A stretch of DNA of 64,000 bases from CAUZIZ01 sp965218775. Its GTDB lineage: Bacteria; Acidobacteriota; UBA6911; RPQK01; JAJDTT01. Below the pieces are notes generated by a model. That model was not told the origin of the DNA and searched no databases. It saw only the letters and a list, made by a program, of their open reading frames with translations. Within the stretch, counting starts at the first letter, position 1. Every line of letters begins with the position of its first letter. Location of the stretch: assembly GCA_965218775.1 (NCBI GenBank), contig CBDCLS010000004.1, positions 1,364,001 through 1,428,000 on the forward strand, written 5' to 3'. Both the position numbers and the translations under genes were made by a program. Of the stretch, positions 53,710-62,111 are shown piece by piece.

Positions 53710-55299
53710 GTGAAAGAGGCGATCCTGACGACCGTATTCGTGACATTCTGGCTTTCAGGCTGCGGGTCCACCACACCCGTTGAGACGAAGGAGTCAGTCC
53801 CCGCTGCCCAGCTGGGCAAGCACGAGTCGCGTCGACAGGAAGCCCGATGGCGGCAACGGCGCATCATCTTCAACAACGACGGCGATGACAATCTCTTCCT
53901 CCCCCTGGGGACTCCGGCAACAGCCAGGAATCTGCTGGAGCGTCGAACCCTCCCGCTGAAGAACACCCTCGTGGACACCATCTTCTACTGCACCACCCAG
54001 AGCTTTGGCGCTTATAGCCACAGAACACAAGTGGCAGAGCAGCACTTCCAGGACCTTCCCAGGGAGGGTTTCCGCAACGCGACCCGGGAGCTTGCCCAGC
54101 AGGGAACGGATTCCCTGGCCATCATGGTGGACCACTGCCGGCGGGAGGGAATCGAAATCTTCGCAAGCGTGAGGATGAACGACGTCCACGACGCCACATC
54201 CGAATACTCTTCGCTGGGATCCGACTTCAAGAAACGCAATCCCGGCTACCTGTTCGGCACCCCTGAGAAACCACCCCTCTTCGGCTACTGGTCCGGAGTG
54301 GACTTCGGTCAGACCGCTGTCCGCGACCATGCCTTCCGCATCCTCGAAGAGCTGATCCGAAACTACGACATCGACGGTCTGGAGCTGGATTTCTGGCGCC
54401 ATCCTCCCTTCTTCAAGACCCACGCCTGGGGTCAGACGGCGACCCGGGAAGAGCTGGAGAGCTTGACGGATCTCCTGCGCCGCCTCCGTCGGGCGGCCGA
54501 CAGCCGCAGCAGGGAGAGGGGACGACCGGTCCTGCTGGCCGCTCGGGTGCTGGAGTCGGTGGAGGTGAGCCGTGATCTGGGCCTGGATCTCATCACCTGG
54601 CTGCAGGAGGACCTGATCGATCTCCTCATCGTGGGAGAGGTCGGCCTGACCCCGTGGGAGGACCTCATAGAGCTGGGGCATCGCTTCGGCGTTCCCGTCT
54701 ATCCCTGTATCAGGCGGACCATGATCCAGGCCCACCGGGGCTCCGCCGAGATCCTCCGGGCCCAGGCGCTGGAGGCCTGGAAGAAGGGGGCGGATGGGAT
54801 CTACCTCTTCAACCTCTTTCCCGAAGACGCCTACACCGGGATCTTCAGAGAGCTGGGAGATCCCGAGGCCCTGGAGAGGTTGGACAAGATCTACAGCCTG
54901 GATCCGGTCGGGCGAGAGTCCTTCGGCCGCTACATCCCCAACTTCTGGCGACACAAGGCGCAGAAGCCCTTTTCGTCGGCGTCGCCCGTGGAGCTGCAGA
55001 GGGACAGACGATACCAGATTCCCCTTTACCTGGCGGATCGGGCGCTGGAGGTCCAGGGCGAGCCGGGGCCCACTCTCGACCTGCGGCTCCAGGCCGAGGA
55101 GCTGCAGGGGGGACAGGCTCCTGCGCTTGTCGTAAACGGGTATCGGTTGTCTCCCCTAGCAGCGTCGGGAGAAGAGATCCGCTATGGAGTGACCGCCAGC
55201 CAGCTCAAGACGGGATACAACCTCTTTCAGATCCAGTCCCAGGGAGCCTCCCCGATCCGCCTGAAGGACATTCTGGTGGAGGTCCGGTATCCGCGCTGA
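53710..55299 (+). CDS. Lipoprotein with TIM-barrel glycoside-hydrolase-like domain
   Basis: A 529-residue protein from GTG 53710, behind a strong AAGGAGG site; the long frame to 53434 overlaps the upstream gene and is rejected. A lipobox (FWLSGCGS) marks a lipid-anchored protein. IEIFASVRMNDVHDATSEYS, DIDGLELDFWRHPPFFKTHA and GADGIYLFNLFP read as strands of a TIM barrel like GHL10-type putative glycoside hydrolases, with acidic residues in ELDFWRHP. A C-terminal beta-rich part (about 430-529) may bind carbohydrate. A TATAAT lies at 53674-53679, but co-transcription with the CehA/McbA gene is likely. Confidence 0.7.
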   Translation: MKEAILTTVFVTFWLSGCGSTTPVETKESVPAAQLGKHESRRQEARWRQRRIIFNNDGDDNLFLPLGTPATARNLLERRTLPLKNTLVDTIFYCTTQSFGAYSHRTQVAEQHFQDLPREGFRNATRELAQQGTDSLAIMVDHCRREGIEIFASVRMNDVHDATSEYSSLGSDFKKRNPGYLFGTPEKPPLFGYWSGVDFGQTAVRDHAFRILEELIRNYDIDGLELDFWRHPPFFKTHAWGQTATREELESLTDLLRRLRRAADSRSRERGRPVLLAARVLESVEVSRDLGLDLITWLQEDLIDLLIVGEVGLTPWEDLIELGHRFGVPVYPCIRRTMIQAHRGSAEILRAQALEAWKKGADGIYLFNLFPEDAYTGIFRELGDPEALERLDKIYSLDPVGRESFGRYIPNFWRHKAQKPFSSASPVELQRDRRYQIPLYLADRALEVQGEPGPTLDLRLQAEELQGGQAPALVVNGYRLSPLAASGEEIRYGVTASQLKTGYNLFQIQSQGASPIRLKDILVEVRYPR

Positions 55300-55310
55300 A
55301 TCTCTCCCCC

Positions 55311-55751
55311 CTTGCCCTCGCCGTTTCCTTCAAACTTGCCTTTGCCTTTGCCTTTGCCTTCCCCCTTGACCTTGCCTTATCCCGCATTTCTCATCGCCGG
55401 TCTACTACGTCGCCGCAATCATCCGCCCTGGCTGTGTTTCGCTCGGTCGGCCTCCTCGACGTACTGTACAAGTACGACTGCGGAGGCGCGGTCGCAAGCC
55501 TTGCCAGGACGGCCCTTGCGACGCCTCGCTACGACAGGCGATGAGAAATGCGGGTTATCCCTTCTTCCATCCAGGCTCTTGATCAACCCGGCCAGCATTG
55601 AAACGAGTTCAAGCAGGATCTGTTCCCCTCGGCCCAGGGGGAAACGAGGGATGAAGATTGTCCTTTGGATGGGCGCAAGAAGAATCTGGAAGAACAGGGA
55701 AAGGCAGAGGCACAGGCAAAGGCAAGTTTGAAGGCGAGGGCAAGGGCAAGG
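55311..55751. repeat. CTTTGCC-rich inverted repeats flanking a palindromic element
   Basis: The left arm has CTTGCCCTCGCC, TTCAAACTTG and (CCTTTG)n; the right arm (about 55701-55751) has the reverse complement, GGCAAAGGCAAGTTTGAAGG and CGAGGGCAAGGGCAAGG. The arms would fold into a long imperfect stem. A related pair lies at 58985-59145. No gene is present. Confidence 0.65.
55381..55554. mobile_element. 174-bp element with perfect 18-bp inverted ends
   Basis: CCCGCATTTCTCATCGCC (55381-55398) is repeated inverted as GGCGATGAGAAATGCGGG (55537-55554). Inside is a second palindrome, CGTACTTGTACAGTACG (minus strand), with GC-rich arms. It has no coding capacity. It looks like a non-autonomous transposable element or large REP-like unit sitting inside the CTTTGCC repeat pair. 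Confidence 0.65.
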
Positions 55752-56065
55752 CGCCAAACAGGTACACGAGCGGCTGCCGGTCATAGACCGGCGACTACAA
55801 AGAAGAGTTCCCTCTTTCAGCGTTCTTCCACAGCCCGGAGCTGACTCGCACTTCGAGTTCGCCCACCGAGCGGTCACCACCTGGTCATCGGACCCGATCA
55901 CTCTCGAATCCCGACGGAATGGAGGTCGCCCCCCTGCTCTCAAAGGCTTCGTAGATTGCTGTTCCCATCACACCCTCCATGGAGTCTGTCGGAGTAATGT
56001 GCACGAGAATCCGATCAGAGAGCGCCGGCTGTTACCTGGAAGTGCCCCACCTTGGCGTTCGCATC
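55555..56065. other. Intergenic, repeats only
   Basis: Beyond the right arm of the CTTTGCC repeat I see a TGCCGGTCATAGACCGGCGA hairpin (about 55775-55794) that might terminate the transporter operon on the minus strand, and nothing coding. Confidence 0.35.
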
Positions 56066-57184
56066 CTATGCCGAAGAAAGATCTGCCGAGGGCGCTAGCA
56101 GATTCACCGACGATTCCCTATGAAAGAGGTGACACCACTGGCCGTCGAACTGCAGGGAGACGCGCTCTCCTACATGGAGATCCAGGGAGGGTGGCGTGAT
56201 TGCAACAATCGACGTCTCGCCCAAAATCAATTCGACGTGTAATTCCCGGCCAATCGGCTCCAGTACGTCGACGATTCCCTGCATCGCCGGGCTCGTTGCA
56301 ACCTGCCTGGCCACACAGATGTGCTCCGGTCGAATCCCAAGCGTGACGTTTTCAACCGGTGGTAGTCGATCCAATGCCTGACAAAGATGCCCGGGAATGG
56401 AGTACGAAAAGTCAGCGGATAGGAACTTGAGACCGCATTCATCACTCTTGATCACGCCATCAAAAAAGTTCATTGAAGGGCTGCCGACGAAATACGCGAC
56501 GAACTGGTTGGCAGGCTTCTCGTAGATCTCGCGAGGCGTGGCATGTTGCTGGAGCCTCCCATTTCTGAGTACGGCAATCCTCTCTCCGACAGTCATCGCC
56601 TCTTCCTGGTCGTGGGTTACGTAAACGGTGGTGCGTTTCAGCTGTCGGTGCAGTTTCTTCAGCTCTCCGCGCATGTGAATCCGAAGTTTAGCGTCTAGAT
56701 TGCTGAGTGGCTCGTCCATGAGAAACACGTTGGGCTCTCGAACGATAGCGCGCCCAAGGGCGACGCGTTGCTGTTCGCCACCGCTCAATTGAGAGGGTTT
56801 GCGATCGAGGAGTTGGGTAATCTCCAGATTCTCACTGACGTCGGCTGCTCGCCTTTTGATCTCGGCAACTGGCACCCCACGCACTTTCAGATCGAACGTC
56901 AGGTTTTCGTAGACGGTCATATGGGGATAGAGTGCATAGTTCTGAAAAACCATGGCGAGGTTTCGATCTTTGGGCGGCAGGTTCGTTACATCCTCGTCTC
57001 CAATGTGAATCGATCCGCTGTCGGGATGTTCCAAGCCTGCGATCATCCGCAACGTCGTTGTCTTGCCGCAGCCCGAAGGGCCCAGAAGAATCAGGAACTC
57101 ACCGTCTTCGATGCACATGGACAGCTCACGAACAGCCTCGGTTTCTCCAAATCGCTTGTGCACACGGTCCAGCCTTACGCGCAT
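56066..57184 (-). CDS. Carbohydrate ABC importer ATPase (UgpC/MalK-like)
   Basis: A 372-residue ATPase: Walker A LLGPSGCGKTTTLRMIAG, signature LSGGEQQRVALGRAI, Walker B VFLMDEPLSNLDAKLR, then a C-terminal TOBE/MalK regulatory domain (NVTLGIRPEHICV). This subfamily powers uptake of oligosaccharides or glycerol-3-phosphate. It is the last gene of the operon, 7 bases after the second permease. ATG 57184 is chosen by family alignment. Confidence 0.9.
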   Translation of the reverse strand: MRVRLDRVHKRFGETEAVRELSMCIEDGEFLILLGPSGCGKTTTLRMIAGLEHPDSGSIHIGDEDVTNLPPKDRNLAMVFQNYALYPHMTVYENLTFDLKVRGVPVAEIKRRAADVSENLEITQLLDRKPSQLSGGEQQRVALGRAIVREPNVFLMDEPLSNLDAKLRIHMRGELKKLHRQLKRTTVYVTHDQEEAMTVGERIAVLRNGRLQQHATPREIYEKPANQFVAYFVGSPSMNFFDGVIKSDECGLKFLSADFSYSIPGHLCQALDRLPPVENVTLGIRPEHICVARQVATSPAMQGIVDVLEPIGRELHVELILGETSIVAITPPSLDLHVGERVSLQFDGQWCHLFHRESSVNLLAPSADLSSA

Positions 57185-57191
57185 GTGAACG

Positions 57192-58064
57192 TCATTCCTT
57201 GATGGCACCAAAGGTCAGCCCTCGGATCACGTATTTTTGCAGCACAAATGCAGTCAGCAGGATGGGGAAGATGCTGACGGCCGTGAGTGTGAACAACGGA
57301 CCGAACCGTGGCTCCATGGATCCGGTGTAGAGCAACCCCGGAATGATTGTGGGCAGCGTGATCACCCGAGAGCGGGTCAACATCACGGCAAACAGAAACT
57401 CGTTCCACGCGAATATGAAGCAAAAGAGCATGGTGACCGCCACACCCGGCAGCGCCAGGGGAAACGTCACTCGCAAGAGCGCCCGGACGCGCGAGCATCC
57501 GCCAATCAGGGCCGCCTCTTCCACTTCCTTCGGAATTTCGGCAAAAAATCCCCGGAGCAGCCAGACTGCCAACGGAAGATTGAATGTGGTGTAGATGATG
57601 ATCAAACCGAGATAGGTGTCCAGCAGACGCAGCTCACGAAACAACAGGAAGTAGGGGATGACCAGGCTGATGGGCGGAAGAATCCGCTGTGAGATGATCC
57701 AGATGCTGAAGTGTTTTCCGCCTGTCTTGAATCGAGCGATACTATACGCGGCCGGGACCGCGAGCACGATGACCAGGAGCGTGTTGAGAAGCGCAATGAT
57801 GGCGCTGTCCCCGATGGACTTGAGCCCGCCGAGCCCGCCCTCGGAGGTGGGTGCCAGGGCGTGCTCCCAGTTTTCCTGGATGGCCTGCGGAATGTGCTGG
57901 GGTATGAAGACTGGAGGATCGCTGAAGATTTCGATGTTCAGTTTGAACGTCGAGAGCAACATCCACAGGACGGGGGAGGCAGAGAAGGCCAACAGCAATA
58001 CGACGAATCCGTAGCGTCCGGCAAGGCTCATCGTCTCGGCATTCGACCGGCGTCTGTAGCTCAT
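57192..58064 (-). CDS. Carbohydrate ABC permease (MalG-like)
   Basis: A 290-residue inner-membrane protein with six helices. The cytoplasmic EAA loop that docks on the ATPase reads EVEEAALIGGCSRVRALLRV, followed by FPLALPGVAV. RILPPISLVIPYFLLFRELR is also typical of MalG-type permeases. Its ATG overlaps the upstream permease stop by four bases (ATGA). Confidence 0.9.
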   Translation of the reverse strand: MSYRRRSNAETMSLAGRYGFVVLLLAFSASPVLWMLLSTFKLNIEIFSDPPVFIPQHIPQAIQENWEHALAPTSEGGLGGLKSIGDSAIIALLNTLLVIVLAVPAAYSIARFKTGGKHFSIWIISQRILPPISLVIPYFLLFRELRLLDTYLGLIIIYTTFNLPLAVWLLRGFFAEIPKEVEEAALIGGCSRVRALLRVTFPLALPGVAVTMLFCFIFAWNEFLFAVMLTRSRVITLPTIIPGLLYTGSMEPRFGPLFTLTAVSIFPILLTAFVLQKYVIRGLTFGAIKE

Positions 58065-58918
58065 TCGACTCGGAACACCTTGAAAAAGACGACGATGCCA
58101 ACCAGTGCCAACAGGAGCATGGTGAAGGAGAGCGCCGCGCCGTATCCCATGCGAAAGAACTTGAATCCGACCTCGTAGATGTAGAGGTTCAGCGTTTCGG
58201 AGCTGGTTCCCGGCCCGCCACGGGTGAGCAGATACGCGGTATCAAAAAACTTGCCGAAGGAATCGATGCCCCGCAACAGGAGGGCAATGGCGATCACAGG
58301 CATGAGCATGGGGAGTGAAATCGAGCGGAGTATTCTCCATTCCGACGCACCACCGATTCGCGCTGCTTCCAACGGCTCGCGTGGGATCGACTGAAACCCG
58401 GCCAGCAGAATCAGGAGCATGAATGGCGTCCATTGCCAGATGTCAATCAACATGAGGCACGGCAAGGCATTGGTCGGAGTTGCCAGCCATTCCACCTTTC
58501 CCAGCCCAATCAGTCCGAGGCAGTAGTTGAGCAAGCCGAAGTTGATGTCGAAAAGCGGCAGCCAGATGGCGCCGACTGCCACCGGCGCGATCATCACCGG
58601 AGCCAGAAGAAGTGAACCGATCAGACGGAGACCTCCAACCCCTCGGCTCAACACGAACGCGCCCGTAAAACCCAGTAGAAACTGGATGCCCACTGTCGTC
58701 ACGACAAAGAAACACGAACGGACGATGGCCCAGTAGAACCGTTCATCCCAAAGAATGTTGGCATAGTTTTCAAGCCCGACGAACTGGGGCTCCGGGCTCG
58801 GTAGCTGCCAGCTGTGGAAGCTCAGACGCAACGCATAGACCAGGGGAAAGATACCCAGGATCAGAATCGCCAATGCGCAAGGGAGAACCAGGAGTCGGGC
58901 CAGGGTACGATCTCTCAC
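58061..58918 (-). CDS. Carbohydrate ABC permease (MalF-like)
   Basis: A 285-residue membrane protein. N-terminal LLVLPCALAILILGIFPLVY and QFVGLENYANILWDERFYWA fit MalF/UgpA-type permeases, and the EAA loop reads EPLEAARIGGASEWRILRSI. It pairs with the overlapping MalG-like permease. The binding protein is encoded 270 bases upstream across a CTTTGCC-rich inverted repeat. Confidence 0.9.
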   Translation of the reverse strand: MRDRTLARLLVLPCALAILILGIFPLVYALRLSFHSWQLPSPEPQFVGLENYANILWDERFYWAIVRSCFFVVTTVGIQFLLGFTGAFVLSRGVGGLRLIGSLLLAPVMIAPVAVGAIWLPLFDINFGLLNYCLGLIGLGKVEWLATPTNALPCLMLIDIWQWTPFMLLILLAGFQSIPREPLEAARIGGASEWRILRSISLPMLMPVIAIALLLRGIDSFGKFFDTAYLLTRGGPGTSSETLNLYIYEVGFKFFRMGYGAALSFTMLLLALVGIVVFFKVFRVE

Positions 58919-58984
58919 AACGTTGTCGCAGATTCTGGGACGCGCCTAGCAGTAGCGAGCCACCTCATACCGCCGAGGACGTTT

Positions 58985-59145
58985 GTCTGTGTTGAGTCCT
59001 CCTCCTACCCTTGCCCTTTGCCTTTGCCTGTGCCTTTGCCTTCATCCTTGATTTGTCGTCTTGCGTCAGGGTGAGGCAGGGGCAGGGGTGACGTCAAAGG
59101 CAAAGGCACGTCGAAGGGCCAGGCAAAGGCAAGGGAGCTATCCTC
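58985..59145. repeat. CTTTGCC-rich inverted repeat inside the transporter operon
   Basis: CCCTTGCCCTTTGCCTTTGC and CTGTGCCTTTGCC (about 58998-59041) pair with CAAAGGCAAAGGCA and GGCAAAGGCAAGGGAG (about 59095-59140). The hairpin lies between the binding-protein gene and the permease genes of one operon, where it could stabilise the upstream mRNA or lower downstream expression, as REP-type stems do in maltose operons. That role is an inference. Confidence 0.6.
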
Positions 59146-59187
59146 ATATTCGATCAGTCTGTGAACTTTTTCTCGACCAAGGGGTCT

Positions 59188-60669
59188 CTAGTCGCTGGGT
59201 ACAAGGTTCAGCTGTTGCATGGCCGAGAGCTGGGATTTCCAGGCCCGCTTCTGCCCTTCCACACCACGTCGCCGGGTGATGGCTCGCCACTCGGTGGCCA
59301 CGCGATCGAGTGCCTGTTGGGGGCTGATGGATCGTTGGAGAGCCTCCTGCACATGGCGGCTGAGCACGTCATGGTATTCTTCCGCGCCGGGGATCGTGAG
59401 TTCTGGAAATCCGACGTCGAGGGCAGCCCTTGAGGCACTCAGGTACTCCTCCAGCCCGTCGAATCTCACCTTCCACAGCTCCGGATGATCCAGGTGATAC
59501 GAGCGAAACGGATCACAATGGGAGTTTTCCTCACTGATGCTGGTCATGCTGACGTCTCGGCTGCTCATGAGACGAATGACCCGATAAGCCGCTTCCGGGT
59601 TCTGGCAGCTCCGGGAAACAGCCATCACGCGTCCCGAGACTAGCGCCGTTGCCCGACGGATGGCGCCCGTGCCAGGATCCCGCACTCCAGGGCTGGGAGC
59701 GAATCCCACCTTCCCCACCACTTTCGACTGCGTTGGTCGATAGGCCGCCTTGCCCACATCCGGCCATCCGAAGATCATAGCCACTTTTCCAAAGAGAAGG
59801 TCCTCGCGCACGTTCCACCAGGTGTGACCAAGTGGGCCCGGCGTGTTATACCGAAACGACTGGACGCAGTGCTCCAGGGCCGCAACGGCACCGGGAGAGT
59901 TGATCCGGGGCTCCATGTTCTCATCGAAGAAGAGCCCGCTGTAGCTGCCAAATCGATTCAAGAACCAGGCGTAGGCTCGTGCCTTTCCCCAATACTCCGA
60001 AATCCCATAGAAATTGTCTGTCAGCACTTCCCCGGCCAATGTCTCGCCTGGCTTGCGAGTAAAGAACTCTGCGATGTCCAGCCACTCGTCCCAGGTGTCG
60101 GGCGGGCCCAAATCGTATCGATACCGTTGCTTGAAAGCCGACCTTTCCGCCGGGTGTCCGAACAGATCCTTCCGGTAATAGAGGAGAAAGTAGTCTCCGT
60201 CGTAGGGGAGGGCGTAGATCCTGCCCTCCCACTCGCTGTAGAGCTTGCGGAACGCCGGCAGGATGTCTAGGTAGTCGGGGGGATACTTCTGGACATACTC
60301 GTCCAGAGGCCTAAGAAAACCAGCTCCCATGTAGTCCCCGTTGTATCGCGCGAAGTAGACAACGATGTCGAAGGAACCGGTTCCCGTGATGAAATCCGTG
60401 AGAATCTTTTCGAAGAGCGTTCCGTATTCCAGTGGAACGATCTGAATCTCGACTCCAAGTTCTTCCTTGATCCGCGACATTCGATTGCGGAGCGCAATAT
60501 CGACCGGTGCGGCCTCGATACCGACGTTGAGAGTCACACCCGAATAGGGCCGGCCGTCCATTTTGATTTCCTGCTGGCCGGTGCTGCTACAGGAGGAGAG
60601 GCTGATGACGGCCACCAGGCTCGACAGCAGCAGCGACTGAGTGGGCCAACGCCTCTTTGTTGCGTCCAT
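59188..60669 (-). CDS. ABC importer substrate-binding lipoprotein
   Basis: A 493-residue protein from ATG 60669 with a lipoprotein signal (LLLSSLVAVISLSSCSS; the Cys is the lipid site). The mature protein starts with YSGVTLNVGIEAAPVDIALR and has GSFDIVVYFARYNGDYMGAG and GRIYALPYDGDYFLLYYRKD, the pattern of family 1 extracellular solute-binding proteins. It would capture an oligosaccharide or sugar derivative in the periplasm for the permeases downstream. The frame open to 60915 has no family sequence and runs into the upstream gene. Confidence 0.85.
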   Translation of the reverse strand: MDATKRRWPTQSLLLSSLVAVISLSSCSSTGQQEIKMDGRPYSGVTLNVGIEAAPVDIALRNRMSRIKEELGVEIQIVPLEYGTLFEKILTDFITGTGSFDIVVYFARYNGDYMGAGFLRPLDEYVQKYPPDYLDILPAFRKLYSEWEGRIYALPYDGDYFLLYYRKDLFGHPAERSAFKQRYRYDLGPPDTWDEWLDIAEFFTRKPGETLAGEVLTDNFYGISEYWGKARAYAWFLNRFGSYSGLFFDENMEPRINSPGAVAALEHCVQSFRYNTPGPLGHTWWNVREDLLFGKVAMIFGWPDVGKAAYRPTQSKVVGKVGFAPSPGVRDPGTGAIRRATALVSGRVMAVSRSCQNPEAAYRVIRLMSSRDVSMTSISEENSHCDPFRSYHLDHPELWKVRFDGLEEYLSASRAALDVGFPELTIPGAEEYHDVLSRHVQEALQRSISPQQALDRVATEWRAITRRRGVEGQKRAWKSQLSAMQQLNLVPSD

Positions 60670-60722
60670 TTCTCCAGGTTGCTGAAAGATCAATGGAAGA
60701 CCCTCGGGGTGGTGTGCCCCCT

Positions 60723-61709
60723 CTACTCTGGCTTGATCTCGGGTAGGGCTGAATCGCCGCGGGAGATAAAGCCTGCCACGGGACTCTCGATACGGCCGTA
60801 GCCATTCCATATCTTGAATCCCAACAACTGCAGGAGATCGTTGCTCGCTTGTTCCAACACGGCGGAATCGACGCCGGCGACGAAGTTCTCCTGGGTGCGG
60901 AACATGGGCCCGCAAAACGTCGTCAGAATGCCATAGCGAATCGACGTGCCCACGTTAGCTCCGGTACCGTGCCAGGTTCGCCCGTCGAAGACCATCGCCG
61001 TTCCAGCCTTCGCAGTGCCGGCGACCACTCGAACGCCCTCCCGATCGTTGGGGCGCTGGCCGGCGAGATGGCTCCCGGGAACAATCCGAGTGGCCCCATT
61101 CTCTTCGGTGAAGTCGACGAGCATCCACATGACGTTGACAGCCGCTCGGGGGGCAATGAGCTCCGGTGGCTCGTCCTCCGTCCAATTGGATTGCTGACGC
61201 GAGATCGAGCCGACCGGGACCTTCCCAGGGCAGCGCCTAACCGGTTCGGGCATCCACCACTGATCGGTGTGGAGATCCATGGCCAGTCCACCCGGTTTGA
61301 CGATATTGGCCCCATAGCTGGAGAGCAGATACTCGGGACCGAGTGCGTAGTCGATGAGCTGCCGAACCGGTCGATTGGCAAGCAGATCCCGAAAAACCTG
61401 CCCCTTGTTCACCAGCATCCACAAGCGCTGGTTCACTCCCCCGGCGGCGGCTGTGAACGCGTTTTGTTTCGGATGGCCGTCGTCGTCCCAGAAACGTCCC
61501 CAATCCTGTTTGGGTCCACCATCCTCATAGGCGACCCCCTGTTGACGCTCCGCCTCGGCCTGTTCCTTCAGGCGGCCCAGGAGCGCCTCCACCTGGTCGG
61601 CGGACATGGCATTTTCGATCAACGCGTAACCATGGGAGTCCAAATCTGACTTGACTTGATCCAGCACAGTCGTGGGCTGGGGAAGATCGAAGATAGGTTC
61701 GGACTTCAC
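60723..61709 (-). CDS. Phytanoyl-CoA dioxygenase family protein (PhyH)
   Basis: About 328 residues from GTG 61709, which has a GGGGGGAG site upstream; starts further up overlap the Rieske gene. The Fe(II)/2-oxoglutarate centre is visible as LAMDLHTDQWW (His-x-Asp) and GRTWHGTGAN (distal His), with SIRYGIL giving the 2-oxoglutarate Arg. RIVPGSHLAGQRP is the usual PGSH block. PhyH enzymes hydroxylate unactivated carbons. It is in one operon with the Rieske ferredoxin and amidohydrolase. Confidence 0.85.
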   Translation of the reverse strand: MKSEPIFDLPQPTTVLDQVKSDLDSHGYALIENAMSADQVEALLGRLKEQAEAERQQGVAYEDGGPKQDWGRFWDDDGHPKQNAFTAAAGGVNQRLWMLVNKGQVFRDLLANRPVRQLIDYALGPEYLLSSYGANIVKPGGLAMDLHTDQWWMPEPVRRCPGKVPVGSISRQQSNWTEDEPPELIAPRAAVNVMWMLVDFTEENGATRIVPGSHLAGQRPNDREGVRVVAGTAKAGTAMVFDGRTWHGTGANVGTSIRYGILTTFCGPMFRTQENFVAGVDSAVLEQASNDLLQLLGFKIWNGYGRIESPVAGFISRGDSALPEIKPE

Positions 61710-61734
61710 TATTCGGTTCTCCCCCCCTCGAGCC

Positions 61735-62109
61735 CTATTCAAGTTCAATAACGACATCATTACCGGTGATGGTGACCGGGAATGTCTTGATACGTACCGC
61801 GGCGTCGAACAAGCATTTACCCGTGGCGATCTCGAAGGGCCAGGCATGCCAGGGGCAGCGCAGAATGCCACCTTCGTCGTCGACGGTGAGCGCGGCATCC
61901 GCGGACGAAGGTGGTGCGGTGGCGCCGAATCGTCCACTCACCTGGCCCAGGCAGACCGGACCCTGACGATGGGGACAAACGTTCCGCAGCGCGTAGAACG
62001 AGCCGTTCACGTTGAACACTCCGATGCCCGCCCGGCCCCGGATGGGGGCGATGATTCTGCGACTGCCAGGCGGAATCTCCGACACCCTGCCGACCACGAC
62101 AGCAGCCAT
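61735..62109 (-). CDS. Rieske [2Fe-2S] ferredoxin
   Basis: A 124-residue single-domain Rieske protein: NVCPHRQGPVCLG gives the first Cys-x-His pair and ILRCPWHAWPFEIATG the second. Small stand-alone Rieske proteins pass electrons to oxygenases. No Rieske oxygenase alpha subunit is nearby; the partner would have to be another enzyme or lie outside the window. ATG 62109 overlaps the end region of the amidohydrolase gene, and the 3' end is 25 bases from the PhyH start. Confidence 0.85.
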   Translation of the reverse strand: MAAVVVGRVSEIPPGSRRIIAPIRGRAGIGVFNVNGSFYALRNVCPHRQGPVCLGQVSGRFGATAPPSSADAALTVDDEGGILRCPWHAWPFEIATGKCLFDAAVRIKTFPVTITGNDVVIELE

Positions 62110-62111
62110 AC

